Positions 23,795 through 33,627 are shown, counted from the stretch's first letter. The stretch is DNA of 64,000 bases from Granulimonas faecalis (GCF_022834715.1 NZ_BQKC01000001.1:1338501-1402500); one strand, 5' to 3'. The notes: a model not told the origin generated them from the sequence alone. Program-made: numbers and translations.

Positions 23795-26581
23795 TTAGAA
23801 ACCCAGGGTTGTCTGGTCGGTCTTCTCGTCGTAGCGACGGCGGGCCTCGGCCTGCCCCGCGATCTGGGGCCAGGCGGTGACGAGGTTGTTGTAGAGCAGG
23901 GCCTCCGACGCCCAGCCCTTGCGGTCCGCCAGGTTGTACAGGCGGTAGGCCAGGGCGCGGGCGTCCTCGGCCTCGACGGGCGTGCGCTGGGCAGCCAGCG
24001 CCGAGCACCCCTCGATGCCGCCCTGCTCGAGGTCGCGCACCAGGGCCTGGCAGAGGAGCCAGTCGTTGGAGAGGTCGACGCCCCGCTCGGGCAGCTCGCT
24101 GCGCCCCAGGAGGCGCACCTTGCCCCGGGCCGCCTCCACCATATGGGCGTCCACGAGCTTTTGGAGCTCCACGTTCTTGGCCCGGGCCAGCACGTCCACC
24201 TCTCCGTAGGGGGCCGCGTCAAAACCATGGGAGCCATAGAGCTCCACGCAGAAGCGCGACGGGGTATCCGTGGCGTCGCCGGCGTCGTTGAGCACGGCGT
24301 CGAGCTCCTGGTTGATGAGGGCCAGAGCCGAGCGCACACCCATCTTGGAGCCGTCGCTCTCGAGCACGGCGCCGGCGGCGGAGAAGACCGCCATGCCGGG
24401 GCCGATGGCGCACTGGGCCATGTCCACGGGGGCGAGGTTGGAGGCCTGGAGGTCGCGCACGGCCGGGGCCAGGTTGGCCCGGAGCCTGCGCACGAAGTCG
24501 CGCCGGGAGAGGGGCGCGGCGTTCTCGGGGCGCTTGCGGCATACGAGGACGATGGAGGATGCGAGGGCGTTGGTGCCGTTAGAGATGGTTCGGCCCGGTT
24601 TTTCCGATCGCATGGGCCATGTTCCCGTAATGGCAAAACCCGCCTCGATAATGGCCGAGAGCATCGTCTCCCAACCGGTAGAAGCAGTGGTGTCCTTGGC
24701 ATCGCCAACCTGCGAGTCGCTTTGCTTAAAGGCGTAATAGATGGTCACCGGCACATCATCGCGGGCGTAATCGCGAATACGCCGGCACACATCAAGCATG
24801 CCGCTTTCAAAAAACTCTTTAGCGGCCTGCGCCGAACCATCATGACGGTAGGGCGTGGCGATGAGCTCCTCCGCCTTGGGAACAAGCATGGTGGAAAAGA
24901 GCTTGGGATACGTAGATTTGAGGCTCTGGCGCAGCCACACGTAGAAATAGTCAGACAAATCCGCATAGCCGATGTTGTCATAGTAGGGTGGATCGGTTGA
25001 GACCATAATGTTTCGATATGACCCATCACTGCACGCATCACCTTGCTGCGCGTGTCCTTCTATATCCCCCACTGCTAGTCCAGAAAATGACTTAATCATT
25101 CTCGAAAATAGGTTTTCGAAACTACCAGAAGAAGAGCAGAAAGGGTTGCTCTCAGCATAATCCCAGGTCATTGGAATGGCCTGCCTAGAAAAGGTGCTTC
25201 TTAACTGAGTATTCGGGGAATTCCAGCCGCATATCGAAGAACCGTGGTTGGCCATCTGATCGACCACAAAGGCCAAGTACACCCCCACCGCCTCGCCGTA
25301 GGCGGTGGCGCCGGTGCCGCCGTCGGCGAGGCCCACGCCGTCGTCTGCCATGCCGGATGCCGCGGCGTCCAGGCGGGCTTGTTCCTGGGCATCCTTGACC
25401 AAGCCGCTGAAGGTGGTGAGGGCCGTCAGCTGGCGCGGGGTAAAAAGGTCCTGCCATTTCAGCATGCCATAAGTCTGCACCCTGAAACCCAGGGCATGTT
25501 CTGGAAGCATACTCTCTGGTGCATCTTTGGGCACTGGCAGGTCTGCCGCTTTAGCCTGAACCGTGCTTGGAGCTACGTAGGCGCGACCATGTTCACCCTC
25601 AGCCACAACGGCCATGAGGGACGAGCCCATATGCCCTTCCTGAGCCTCTTGTCTGATGTAGTCGAACTTGATCGGCTCCCCACAGTGGACGCACACGGCG
25701 CCCTTGCGGTCCACCATCCCCTTCTCGGTGGCCTTCCCAGGCTTCACCACAAAGTCCAGCTCGCCCTCCTCGTTGTAGAAGGGCTCGGCGTGCCACTCCT
25801 TCCCTTTCTTCTTGGAAAGGTCCCAGCTGCGCACCAGCGGCGTGGTGTGGCGGCACGCCGGGTTGGGGCACGTGACGGTGCGGGCCCACAGCCATGCGAT
25901 CACCGTGGCCATGCCACCGCCCTGCTCTGCAGGGAGCTCCACCTTGGGGTACAGGTGGCCTATCTTTTCCCACGCGCGCTCGCGCATCCACTGGCCGTAG
26001 TAGTCCACATCGGCGGCAAGACCGGTGTGGCCCTCCCAGACATCCACCATACGGTCCTTGCGGTCCCGCGGGTTCATGGCAGGCAACCCCTCAAAGCGCG
26101 GGGGAATCTCTATCTGGGCCTTGTTGATGGTGACGGCCACGGGGTTGAGGTCCTGGGCATAGGCCTTGAGGCCAAGGCGCTGGGCCTCAAGGGGGATGGC
26201 GCCGCCGCCGGCAAAGGGGTCGAGCAGGGCCGGCACGTCGTCCCCCATGGAGCGCCGTATCTCGGCCTTGGCGTCCTCGAGGGTCTTGGGGTCGTTGGAG
26301 TTCTCCCACACCACCAGGCGTCTGAGGATGTCAAAGAGACGCTCGCGCTCGGCGTCCTGGGCCTCGGCGGTGGGAAACTCCTCCGGGTGAGACGACGGGT
26401 CGTCCACCAGGGAGGACCAGATCACGGCCCTGGCGCAGGCCAAGGGTCGCCGGGCCCACCACAGGTGCAGCGTGGAGGGGTGGCCGTGGCGGATGGACTT
26501 CTCGCGGGCCGTCGCCGCGTTGATCTCGTCCAGGGGCAGGGCCACCTCGATGAGCTTCTTCTTGGGCGTGGACTCAGCCAT
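23795..26581 (-). CDS. DUF1156-containing DNA methyltransferase (N6-adenine type)
   Basis: Probably methylates adenine to mark self DNA. The 928-residue protein begins with the DUF1156 block (EVALPLDEINAATAREKSIRHGHPSTLHLWWARRPL), then the AdoMet motif LDPFAGGGAIPLEAQ (residues ~120-134), two Cys pairs typical of a zinc finger (CPNPAC, CVHCG) and the catalytic motif STDPPYYDNIGY (about residue 528). The D-P-P-Y form points to amino methylation. Its ATG overlaps the end of the helicase gene by eight bases. Bases ~24.58-25.26 kb, which code for the catalytic part, are much richer in A+T than both sides of the same gene. Confidence 0.92.
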   Translation of the reverse strand: MAESTPKKKLIEVALPLDEINAATAREKSIRHGHPSTLHLWWARRPLACARAVIWSSLVDDPSSHPEEFPTAEAQDAERERLFDILRRLVVWENSNDPKTLEDAKAEIRRSMGDDVPALLDPFAGGGAIPLEAQRLGLKAYAQDLNPVAVTINKAQIEIPPRFEGLPAMNPRDRKDRMVDVWEGHTGLAADVDYYGQWMRERAWEKIGHLYPKVELPAEQGGGMATVIAWLWARTVTCPNPACRHTTPLVRSWDLSKKKGKEWHAEPFYNEEGELDFVVKPGKATEKGMVDRKGAVCVHCGEPIKFDYIRQEAQEGHMGSSLMAVVAEGEHGRAYVAPSTVQAKAADLPVPKDAPESMLPEHALGFRVQTYGMLKWQDLFTPRQLTALTTFSGLVKDAQEQARLDAAASGMADDGVGLADGGTGATAYGEAVGVYLAFVVDQMANHGSSICGWNSPNTQLRSTFSRQAIPMTWDYAESNPFCSSSGSFENLFSRMIKSFSGLAVGDIEGHAQQGDACSDGSYRNIMVSTDPPYYDNIGYADLSDYFYVWLRQSLKSTYPKLFSTMLVPKAEELIATPYRHDGSAQAAKEFFESGMLDVCRRIRDYARDDVPVTIYYAFKQSDSQVGDAKDTTASTGWETMLSAIIEAGFAITGTWPMRSEKPGRTISNGTNALASSIVLVCRKRPENAAPLSRRDFVRRLRANLAPAVRDLQASNLAPVDMAQCAIGPGMAVFSAAGAVLESDGSKMGVRSALALINQELDAVLNDAGDATDTPSRFCVELYGSHGFDAAPYGEVDVLARAKNVELQKLVDAHMVEAARGKVRLLGRSELPERGVDLSNDWLLCQALVRDLEQGGIEGCSALAAQRTPVEAEDARALAYRLYNLADRKGWASEALLYNNLVTAWPQIAGQAEARRRYDEKTDQTTLGF

Positions 26582-29500
26582 AAAGGTCCTCCTCATGGAG
26601 GACCACCGTTCCGTCTTCCATGAGTTTGCTGACGTCGTAGTTGACCGAGACGACGGAACGGTCCACCTCCTCGTTGAACGGATGTTTGATATAGACGAGC
26701 CTCCCGGCCCCCACAGTGCCGCCCTCCTGGGGCACCACCTCGCAAACGGCCAGGATGAAGTTGTCGGGCGCGTTCAAGGCCTTGAGCACCTCGTTGCGGG
26801 AGAGGGTCACGGTCGTAGACCCCTGGATGCGGCCCTTCACCTCGATGAACCGTTGGACGGGCTGCCCCGGCGCGGGCACCAGGCCCTCCGGGGGCCGGGA
26901 CAGCACGTCAAAGCCGCAATGGTCTGCAGAGACGTCCACAGGCTCAAAGCCGAGGGCCCGCTCGGTGGCCATGACGGCCCCCATGGCGCAAAGCTCCACG
27001 ACGCGGCGCGCCTGGGCGTCGGCCGCGAGGCTGGCGGCCATGGCGGGCGCCTTGAGCGTCTCCACGAGGGCGCGGGGCACCACAAGGGAACACCCCACCA
27101 CCTGCGGCGACACGGGGAAGATCCGCAGCTCCTCATCTATCTCGGCAAGACGGGTCGTGCGGCGCCGCTCGAGGTCCTTGGCGCGGTCGCGCCAGAACGT
27201 GCCGTCCGCGCCACGGGAGCGCATCTCGGCGCTCTTGACGCCGCAGTAGCGGATCTCCTGCGTGAGACGGTGGTCTACGGCCGCCCGCATCTTCTCGAGG
27301 CGGGGCACGCGCAGCGCCTTGACCGCGTCCATATGGCGGGGGACCACATCGCCCATGGCACGGGCACGGACGGCCTGCTCGCTCACCGTGGCAAAGGGGC
27401 GGCGCTCCCTCAGCCATGTCTCCAGGAGCTCGAGCTCGTCCTCGGTGGGCGCGCTGCAGTCCAGGTACGGGGCATCGCCGCTGTCAAAGGTGCGGCCATC
27501 CTCCGCCATGCCCACAAAGCAGAGGTTGCAGGCCACTGCATGCTGCTCGCCCGAGGCTGTGCGCCGGCCGTCGCAGATGCGGTCCTCCACATAGAAGAGG
27601 GCGTGAGGCTCGGTCTCGCAGGACCCCTCGTCGATGAGCACGGCCCCCTTGTGGAGCAGGTTCCCATGCAGCGCGAGCATGGTGTCAATGACGGCGTCCA
27701 TGAGGGGGTGGCCCGGGTAGACGAACTCTGCATCCGGGGCACCGGGGACCTCGGCGAGCCTGCCGTCAAAGCACACCCGCGTATAACGGGGCAGCAGGGA
27801 CCGGGCACCCTTGTTGCGACGGTCGCGTTCGAGCATCACGTCGGGCGTATGGGTGACCTCAAAGCGGCCGGGTTCCCGCTCCACGACGCGTCCCCCGAGG
27901 CGCTCGACGGCATCGCAGAAAAAGCAGGCGACGTAGTGAGGCTGCAGCCGGCGGGCCTCGGCGAGCTCCATCTCCTCGCGCACGCGGGCCACCGCGGCCT
28001 GGTCCATCACGTCGTCGGTGAGGGCGTTCTCGACAAGGAGCTCCTTGAGCCTCTCCTGGTCGAGCGCCCCCTCCACGATGCGGTTGAGCTCCTCCGCCCG
28101 GGCGGGGTCCGAGCCGTAGCGCACGGCGTCCTTGAGGAGGTCGGCCAGACTCCTATCGCCAAAAGAGACCTCGCCCAGCACGTCGAAGACGCGACCGCCC
28201 AAGACGCCGCGCTCCACCTCGAGCTTGTTGAGCAGGCGCTCGTAGACCTGGCCCTCCCGGGTGCCCCCGGCCACGAGGTTCCACAGGTGGCAAACCTCGG
28301 TCTGGCCGATGCGGTGGATGCGGCCAAAGCGCTGCTCCAGCTTGTTGGGGTTCCAGGGCAGGTCGTAGGAGATCTCCAGGTGGGCCTGCTGGAGGTTGAT
28401 GCCCTCCCCCGCAGCGTCGGTGGCGAGGAGCACCTGGACGTCCTTGTCGTTCTTGAAGCGGTTCTCCGCCTGGCGTCGGGCGTTGCGGCCCATGCCTCCG
28501 CAGATGACCTCCACGGCGTCGCGACGGCCCAGGAGCTGGCGGATGTTGGAGGCCAGATAATCCAGCGTGTCCTTGTGCTCGGTGAAGATGACGAGCTTCT
28601 CGCGCGAGCCGTCTTTGGCGTACATGGCCGGCGCGTCCTGCAGCAGCCGGGAGAGCTCCTGCCATTTGCGGTCGTCCTTGCTGCGGTACACGCGGCCCGC
28701 AAGGTCCACCAGGCGGTCGAGCTCCGCTATCTCGGCCACGAGCTCGGCCTCTGTCTCGGCCGCCGTGACGCCGGAGGTGGAGTCCTCCAGGGTGTCGAGC
28801 TCCTCCTGGGAGAGGTCCTCGTCGTAGGCCGGACTGTCCCAGATATCCGCCGAGACGCCCGGGGCTTCCTTGCGGGCCCTCCCGGCCTTCATGTTGGCCA
28901 GCTCCTCCTTGAGGCGGTCGCGGCGGCGGCGCAGCGAGCTGAGGATGGCGGCCGGGGACGAGGCGAGCCGGCGCTGCAGCACGGTGAGGGCAAAGCCCAC
29001 GGAGTTGCGCTTGGCACCGTCGCCGATGGAGTCAGCGCGGTTGAAGCCCGTGCGCACGTATTCCGTGACCTCCTGGTAGAGCTCGTCCTCCAGGAGCGTG
29101 AGCTCGTAGCTCACCGTGTGGGCGATGCGCTCAGGAAAGAGCGGCCGGCCCTCGAAGGTGAGGAGCTCCTCCTTCACCAGGCGCCGCATGACGTCGGAGA
29201 CGTCGGCGATGTCGGCGATGTCGGGCTCGCCATGGGCGGCCCCCTCAAAACGGTCCGCGTCCACGAGGGCCATGAACTGCTGGAAATCCTTCGGCTTGCC
29301 GTTGTGGGGCGTCGCCGTCATGAGGAGCAGGTTCTCCGTATGCCCGGAAAGGAGCTGGGCCAGCCTGTAGCGCGCCGTGTACTTGACCTCCCTGCCGTAC
29401 ACATGGGCGGCCAGTTTGTGGGCCTCGTCGAATATCACGAGGTCCCACTGGCAATCCTCCACGAGGGACCCGATCTCCTTGTCCCGGGCCAGGCGGTCGA

Positions 29501-30110
29501 GGGAGGCAATGGCGAGGTCGTGGTCCAGGAATGCGTTGCGCCGGCCCGAGGCCTCGAAGGCGTCCCGGGTGAGGATGGCAAAGTCGAGGCCGAACTTGTC
29601 GAGGAGCTCGTCCTGCCACTGGACGCAGAGACTGCCGGGGCACACGACGAGGCACCGCTTGAGGTCGCCGCGCGCCATCATCTCCTTGACGAGAAGGCCG
29701 GCCATGACGGTCTTTCCCGCGCCAGGGTCGTCCGCGAGAACGTATCGCAGCGGCAGGCAGGGCAGCATCTTCTCGTAGACCGCGCTGATCTGGTGGGGCA
29801 GCGGCCGGATGCGGGAGGTGCGCACGGCCAGGAAGGGGTCCTGGGTGGAGGCGAGCGAGATGCGCAGGGCCTCGGACGCGAGTTTGAAGTCACCACCGTT
29901 GGCCGTGAAGCCCCAGGAGCTCTCCTCGATGGAGAGCGTCTCGACGTCCTCGGCAAAGAAGACCCGCCCCTCGATGGCGCCAGACGACAGCCTATAGGTG
30001 ATATTTGCCGATATGTCGCTGTAGGGTTCAACCGAGACGACGCTGACGGCCTGACCGGGGATGAGGCCGATAAGCCGGCAACCAGGGGTGATGTCGGCTA
30101 GGCGCACCAT
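26574..30110 (-). CDS. SNF2-like helicase with DUF3883 domain (DrmD-like)
   Basis: A large DNA translocase of superfamily 2. In 1,178 residues it carries Walker A DDPGAGKTVMAG, the DEAH box VIFDEAHK, motif III LLMTATPHN and motif VI EQRFGRIHRIGQ, then a long C-terminal region with the DUF3883 nuclease-like motif CGFDVLSRPP...QRFIEVKGR. This architecture is found in helicases of DISARM class 1 (DrmD) and in DUF1156/DUF499 cassettes. It is the first gene of the three-gene cassette, which follows a 365-base gap with a terminator. The ATG lacks an ideal ribosome site. Confidence 0.88.
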   Translation of the reverse strand: MVRLADITPGCRLIGLIPGQAVSVVSVEPYSDISANITYRLSSGAIEGRVFFAEDVETLSIEESSWGFTANGGDFKLASEALRISLASTQDPFLAVRTSRIRPLPHQISAVYEKMLPCLPLRYVLADDPGAGKTVMAGLLVKEMMARGDLKRCLVVCPGSLCVQWQDELLDKFGLDFAILTRDAFEASGRRNAFLDHDLAIASLDRLARDKEIGSLVEDCQWDLVIFDEAHKLAAHVYGREVKYTARYRLAQLLSGHTENLLLMTATPHNGKPKDFQQFMALVDADRFEGAAHGEPDIADIADVSDVMRRLVKEELLTFEGRPLFPERIAHTVSYELTLLEDELYQEVTEYVRTGFNRADSIGDGAKRNSVGFALTVLQRRLASSPAAILSSLRRRRDRLKEELANMKAGRARKEAPGVSADIWDSPAYDEDLSQEELDTLEDSTSGVTAAETEAELVAEIAELDRLVDLAGRVYRSKDDRKWQELSRLLQDAPAMYAKDGSREKLVIFTEHKDTLDYLASNIRQLLGRRDAVEVICGGMGRNARRQAENRFKNDKDVQVLLATDAAGEGINLQQAHLEISYDLPWNPNKLEQRFGRIHRIGQTEVCHLWNLVAGGTREGQVYERLLNKLEVERGVLGGRVFDVLGEVSFGDRSLADLLKDAVRYGSDPARAEELNRIVEGALDQERLKELLVENALTDDVMDQAAVARVREEMELAEARRLQPHYVACFFCDAVERLGGRVVEREPGRFEVTHTPDVMLERDRRNKGARSLLPRYTRVCFDGRLAEVPGAPDAEFVYPGHPLMDAVIDTMLALHGNLLHKGAVLIDEGSCETEPHALFYVEDRICDGRRTASGEQHAVACNLCFVGMAEDGRTFDSGDAPYLDCSAPTEDELELLETWLRERRPFATVSEQAVRARAMGDVVPRHMDAVKALRVPRLEKMRAAVDHRLTQEIRYCGVKSAEMRSRGADGTFWRDRAKDLERRRTTRLAEIDEELRIFPVSPQVVGCSLVVPRALVETLKAPAMAASLAADAQARRVVELCAMGAVMATERALGFEPVDVSADHCGFDVLSRPPEGLVPAPGQPVQRFIEVKGRIQGSTTVTLSRNEVLKALNAPDNFILAVCEVVPQEGGTVGAGRLVYIKHPFNEEVDRSVVSVNYDVSKLMEDGTVVLHEEDLYG

Positions 30111-30295
30111 TGGTACGCCCCCGCGGGAACGATCAGAGGCGCGCTAAGACTGCGACGCCCCCCCCCGTATTACATACGATCATTGAAGCCATGGCGTGTC
30201 CCCGTCTTTATTCAGGTTCGTACAATCAGCCATAATACATCGCCAAAAGCTTAATCCAGACGGCGATGCGGCATAGCCCCGCCGACCGGCCACGC

Positions 30296-30324
30296 GTGAC
30301 AATGGTACCTGGCCCATCTGTCAC
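30296..30324 (-). repeat. 29-bp palindromic element, copy 1
   Basis: On the minus strand GTGACAGATGGGCCAGG...TTGTCAC, with 6-bp perfect ends. A copy with three differences lies at 45.59-45.62 kb in opposite orientation. It occupies the gap upstream of the SNF2 helicase gene together with the Abi_2 terminator. No clear promoter was found in this gap. Confidence 0.7.
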
Positions 30325-30379
30325 TTCGTATATTGCGTTGTTGATGAATTTCTACCTGAGCGCAAACCTTTGGCAAAAG

Positions 30380-30403
30380 AAAAGCCCGACGCATCGGGCT
30401 TTT
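30380..30403 (-). terminator. intrinsic terminator after the Abi_2 gene
   Basis: AAAAGCCCGA-CGCA-TCGGGCTTTT, a 10-bp stem with T-rich flank (TCTTTTGCC) on the minus strand, about 70 bases after the Abi_2 stop. It separates the upper defence genes from the SNF2 cassette. Confidence 0.88.
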
Positions 30404-30475
30404 CCAGGTGTCAGCCGAAGCCTTCCACCGCGATTAGTGATAATTTACCACGAATAGCGGTCGACGATCCCCGAC

Positions 30476-31462
30476 TTACTTCCCGCTCACAAACTGCCGC
30501 AGGGCACGCAATTTACCTCGCGTGTTCGTCTTGATGATCTTCGAATACACGTTAAATGGCAACTCGGCACGATACTTCTCAATTGCCGCCTCATACCCCG
30601 CAATGAACTGCTTGCACTCCGTTTTGGTGAAGCACATGCACCGCATGAGATAAACCAGCAGGACGACATAGTCGGTCACATCGGTAAAATCGATCCTGTT
30701 TACGCCTGTCTCTTGTTTGAGAAACTGAAATAGTTTCAAGCTGATAGATCCGGACTGGAAACGCACGTCAAGAACCACCCCGTTGTGGGCGATTGCGTTT
30801 CGAAAATCCTTAAGTACATAAATCATCTCTTTAAGACGCAGCTCCGAATCGAGGTTCGTCGGCATGCTGAGGTCTTCGGCTATCTCCGCCTTTACGCGAG
30901 CATCGAGGCACTCATAGAAGGTGCCGAAGTTTCCCAACGTCATAACCTCAAAAATCGCCCAGATAGGAATGTCCTTATCGGAGTCGCAAAAATGACCTAT
31001 GACATCTCGCTTCCTATACCGGTATATAATTTCATCAATCTCTTGGCGGAGACGCTGGCGCCTTCCCCATGCCTCGCGGTAGTCCCGACCTGAATAGGTC
31101 CGATAGTCGGTAAGACTCTTTCCCCAGATATCTTCAAAATAGGCGGAATCCGAGTCCTTGAGCACGGCCTCCAACGTGTAGTTTTTAAGCCCGGTTTCGA
31201 TAGACATCACGCGGGGATAGAAAAGCGCTTTTAGATGAGTATCGAAATCGTATAGGGCCGCCACTTGGGAAAAGTCGGTTATTGGCAACCGATTCGACGC
31301 CTTGTGGGCAAAACGATACCCCTTGTATCCGTGGTAGTATCCGATGTTCTTCAGCTTGCGCTTCTGTGAGGAGCCCCCGATGGAGATGCCGCTGTCGCGG
31401 AGATGTTTCATGAGCGAGTTGAGTGTCTTAGGCAAGCTGGCTCTCGATTCGATGGAATTCAA
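30476..31462 (-). CDS. Abi_2 family (AbiD/AbiF-like) HEPN protein
   Basis: Abortive-infection-type protein; members are predicted HEPN RNases that stop growth on phage infection. The 328-residue product has the family start MNSIESRASLPKTLNSLMKHL...GYYHGYKGY, the block FYPRVMSIETGLKNYTLEAVL, WAIFEVMTLGNFGTFY and the catalytic motif DFRNAIAHNG, where R-N-A-I-A-H gives the HEPN Rx4H. Its DNA is clearly richer in A+T than the host average, which suggests recent transfer. The start is not well fixed; the used ATG has only a weak GAGAAG before it. It ends at a strong terminator. Confidence 0.85.
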   Translation of the reverse strand: MNSIESRASLPKTLNSLMKHLRDSGISIGGSSQKRKLKNIGYYHGYKGYRFAHKASNRLPITDFSQVAALYDFDTHLKALFYPRVMSIETGLKNYTLEAVLKDSDSAYFEDIWGKSLTDYRTYSGRDYREAWGRRQRLRQEIDEIIYRYRKRDVIGHFCDSDKDIPIWAIFEVMTLGNFGTFYECLDARVKAEIAEDLSMPTNLDSELRLKEMIYVLKDFRNAIAHNGVVLDVRFQSGSISLKLFQFLKQETGVNRIDFTDVTDYVVLLVYLMRCMCFTKTECKQFIAGYEAAIEKYRAELPFNVYSKIIKTNTRGKLRALRQFVSGK

Positions 31463-31513
31463 ACTTCTCTGCTGTACCCAAAATAGCGCATCCGTCGTCC
31501 AACATGCTTATCC

Positions 31514-33271
31514 CTACTCCACCGCCTCAATGTAGCGGCTCAGGTGCTCCCTCAGCGCAGGGTCGCACACGTAGAGGTGCGTGCCCTCGATGCCCCGGGT
31601 GAGAAGGACGTAGTAGATGTCGCGGATGAAGGCGAGGAGCTCCTCCGGGTCCATGCCCTTGGTCTGGCCGTTGGTGTCGTAGTAGTTGTCCTGCACGGCC
31701 TCGATGCGCCCGGCCTGCCGGTTGTAGACCAGGTCCTCCCCTACGATCACGTAGGCGTAGGAGAGGTCGTAGCCCTGGATGGTGTGGATGCACCCAACCT
31801 CATGGGCGACGGCCTCGCTCTCCATGCCTTTACCCACCCAGTTGTCCAGCGTGGTGTTCCAACGCTTGTCCACGCCTTCGATGGTGATGTCGTAAAGCGA
31901 CCCGTCCTTTTTGGAGGCCCACCTCCACGCGTAACCAGCCACCATGCGGGTGAGCTCGGCCTCGGCCAGGTGCTCCTCGAAGCTGCGGTCAAAACCCTCG
32001 AACGTCCGGTGCAGGCAGAGCTCGTAGTCAGGGAACGATCGCGGCTCAGGCCGCTCGTTGTTCAGAATCGCCTCGACGTAGTCCAGCAGGGCGTCCCCCG
32101 CCTTTACGCGCATCTGTCGCCCCAGGGAGATGGGGTGCGCAAGCGAATCGCCAAGCTTCTGCCGCACGACCTGCTGCGGGATGTCGGCCGGGCCGATGCT
32201 CTGGCGGTGGTCGTAGAAGAAGATGGGCAGCCGGCACGTGGCGAGGACCCAGTCGAGCTGCGTGGTGTTCTCCGCACTGCGGCCGAGCGCCGCGCAGACG
32301 TCTTTGAACGACTTGCGGGCCACGATGTTCTTGTAGCGACGCAGGCGGTGGGACTCGTCCACCAGAAGGATGTCGATGTTGGGCACCCCGTCACCGGTGA
32401 AACCGTTCTTGGGGCTCACGAGGTCGGCAGGGCCGATGACATCGGACGCCTTGAGGCCCGGCACCGTGCGAAGGGTCTTCTGGAGCGTCTTGCGAAGCGA
32501 CGTCATTGGCTCCAGCAGCTTGATCCTCGCCGTGGGGTTGCCGTTCTCGTCCACGTAGTTGTCCTTGAGCATCTTGAGGAGAAAGACCGCAAGGACCGTC
32601 TTGCCGGTGCCGGGCTTGCCGTCCACCACGATGGGTCTTACACGCTCCTCGGACCCCTCCATGGCACCGGTTACGGCCAGAAGGATCTTCTCGAGGGCCA
32701 CCTTCTGGTCAAGGTTGAGCTCCTTGTACGGGGAATACTTGAAGACCTCTGTCTCCTGGATCTGGGCGACGGTGTGGTTGGCCAGGTGCATCTGGCGGAG
32801 CTGCTCCCAGAGGTCCTCGAACATGGCCTCGTACTCGGCCCGGGAGTAGTAGTCGGACTCCGTCATGCCACCGTTGCCGTTGGTGAGCTCGTACTTGCCG
32901 TCGGCCGCCATGAGGCCGATGAGGCGGTGCTCGTAGTCGGTGACCACCGACTGGTTGAACTCCGGATGGGAGATGAGGTTGGCGCGGTTGAACAGGGACT
33001 TCTCGGGGTTCTTGCCGTGCTCGCCCATGCGTCTTGCAAAGCTCGTGGTCTGACCCACATAGGCTTGCTCGCCGTTGTCCAGGATGTAGACGGCAGGCCA
33101 GTCGTACAGGAGCTTCTCGTTGCCGATGAGGTCCTCGTCGAGCACGATGCCCTCGCCGATGACGGCGTCGGTGATGTTCTGAGCGTCGGAGAAGCTCATC
33201 TCGTAGCACCGGAACGGCTCGCCTCTATGCGGGGCGAGCGCGCTGGTGCCGGTTTCGATGGCCTGCGCCAT
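31514..33271 (-). CDS. GIY-YIG nuclease fused to DUF2075 helicase/ATPase
   Basis: A 585-residue two-domain protein. The N-terminal part has AVYILDNGEQAYVGQT and ARRMGEH, the two strands and the Arg of a GIY-YIG nuclease fold (residues ~60-85). The second part is the DUF2075 P-loop ATPase: VDGKPGTGKTVLAV (Walker A, about residue 220), DILLVDESHRLRRY (Walker B), and C-terminal SF1-like motifs VGCIHTIQGYDLSYAYVIVG and YVLLTRGIEGTHLYV. The family is recurrent in defence islands, where it may cut and unwind foreign nucleic acid. It starts two bases after the MazG-like gene. Confidence 0.85.
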   Translation of the reverse strand: MAQAIETGTSALAPHRGEPFRCYEMSFSDAQNITDAVIGEGIVLDEDLIGNEKLLYDWPAVYILDNGEQAYVGQTTSFARRMGEHGKNPEKSLFNRANLISHPEFNQSVVTDYEHRLIGLMAADGKYELTNGNGGMTESDYYSRAEYEAMFEDLWEQLRQMHLANHTVAQIQETEVFKYSPYKELNLDQKVALEKILLAVTGAMEGSEERVRPIVVDGKPGTGKTVLAVFLLKMLKDNYVDENGNPTARIKLLEPMTSLRKTLQKTLRTVPGLKASDVIGPADLVSPKNGFTGDGVPNIDILLVDESHRLRRYKNIVARKSFKDVCAALGRSAENTTQLDWVLATCRLPIFFYDHRQSIGPADIPQQVVRQKLGDSLAHPISLGRQMRVKAGDALLDYVEAILNNERPEPRSFPDYELCLHRTFEGFDRSFEEHLAEAELTRMVAGYAWRWASKKDGSLYDITIEGVDKRWNTTLDNWVGKGMESEAVAHEVGCIHTIQGYDLSYAYVIVGEDLVYNRQAGRIEAVQDNYYDTNGQTKGMDPEELLAFIRDIYYVLLTRGIEGTHLYVCDPALREHLSRYIEAVE

Positions 33272-33273
33272 GG

Positions 33274-33627
33274 CTAGAGCTCCGTGTACTTGGCCGCGCT
33301 GCCGCGGGACTTGTCTGCAGGATAGTGGCCCTCGTTGAGGGCGAGCTTGTCGGCGATGAGGGCGGCGGGGTCCTCGCCGATAGCGTCTGCCAGGTAGAGG
33401 CAGTAGATCATGACGTCGGCGAGCTCCTCACGCACCTCGTCCTCTCGGCCAGCAACGCCGGTGTCCGGACCGCTCCAGCGGAAGGCATCGAGCAGCTCGG
33501 CCGCCTCCACCGAGATGGCACAGGCCAAGTCTTTGGGAGTGTGAAAGCGGGACCAGTCGCGCTCGTCGCGGAAGGCGCGGAGCGCGGCGACCTGGTCGTC
33601 CAGGGTGGTTCTGGCCTCTGGCGGCAT
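33274..33627 (-). CDS. MazG-like nucleotide pyrophosphohydrolase
   Basis: Hydrolyses a nucleoside triphosphate to the monophosphate. The 117-residue protein has the all-alpha NTP-PPase motif: VEAAELLDAFRW (ExxE) followed by EVREELADVMIYCLYLAD (ExxD), and ends KLALNEGHYPADKSRG, as in dCTP/MazG-like enzymes. The start follows GGAAGGAGCCGGC. Lying inside a defence operon, two bases before the GIY-YIG gene and 76 after the DUF1998 gene, it may lower or proofread nucleotide pools in infection; that is inference. Confidence 0.85.
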   Translation of the reverse strand: MPPEARTTLDDQVAALRAFRDERDWSRFHTPKDLACAISVEAAELLDAFRWSGPDTGVAGREDEVREELADVMIYCLYLADAIGEDPAALIADKLALNEGHYPADKSRGSAAKYTEL

